Source: Pseudomonadales bacterium (GTDB lineage Bacteria > Pseudomonadota > Gammaproteobacteria > Pseudomonadales > Pseudohongiellaceae). Taken from it: a stretch of 5,691 bases of DNA. The notes under the pieces were generated by a model. That model did not search any database and was not told where the DNA came from. It worked only from the letters and a program-made list of their open reading frames with translations. Each line of letters opens with the position of its first letter. The stretch's first letter is position 1. The stretch is taken from positions 1 to 5,691 of the forward strand of contig JAITMI010000008.1 of the NCBI GenBank assembly GCA_031277435.1, written 5' to 3'. Positions 5,183 to 5,691 of the stretch are shown one piece after another. Made by a program: the position numbers and the translations under genes.

Positions 5183-5691
<509 letters not shown>

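Overview
This is a GC-rich proteobacterial chromosomal segment. The cell-surface-signalling sigma/FecR pair, the LPMO-like secreted protein and the toxin-antitoxin families all fit a beta- or gammaproteobacterium. No marker gene fixes the species, so the placement is an inference.

Positions 1-1039 (minus strand) hold a FecI-type ECF sigma factor gene overlapping by 4 bases a GTG-started FecR-type membrane anti-sigma regulator, whose 3' end lies off the window. A 279-bp divergent gap separates them from a plus-strand gene (1319-1936) for a secreted protein of the polysaccharide monooxygenase-like (SCE4755-like) type. Its predicted mature N-terminus is histidine, as copper histidine-brace enzymes require.

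From about 2000 to the right edge the window is a compact toxin-antitoxin cluster. Four complete or edge-truncated type II modules of four different families stand side by side: ribbon-helix-helix/PIN (VapBC-like, plus), HicAB (minus, convergent with the first), Xre/RES (plus) and DUF1778/GNAT (TacAT-like, plus, toxin cut by the window edge). In every pair the second gene overlaps the first by 4-8 bases, which suggests translational coupling. Several modules have inverted repeats just upstream that look like autoregulatory operators. The largest is a 42-bp imperfect dyad before the Xre/RES pair.

Two rearrangement scars stand out. First, the last ~45 bases of the LPMO-like gene recur 1,699 bp downstream (3592-3638, 43 of 47 bases identical) as an orphan fragment. 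The two copies bracket the PIN and HicAB modules. Second, the 3' end of the RES toxin gene carries a 23-bp tandem duplication (5017-5062). It shifts the frame and replaces an otherwise intact, family-like C-terminal tail, still readable to the TAA at 5127-5129, with a short unrelated ending.
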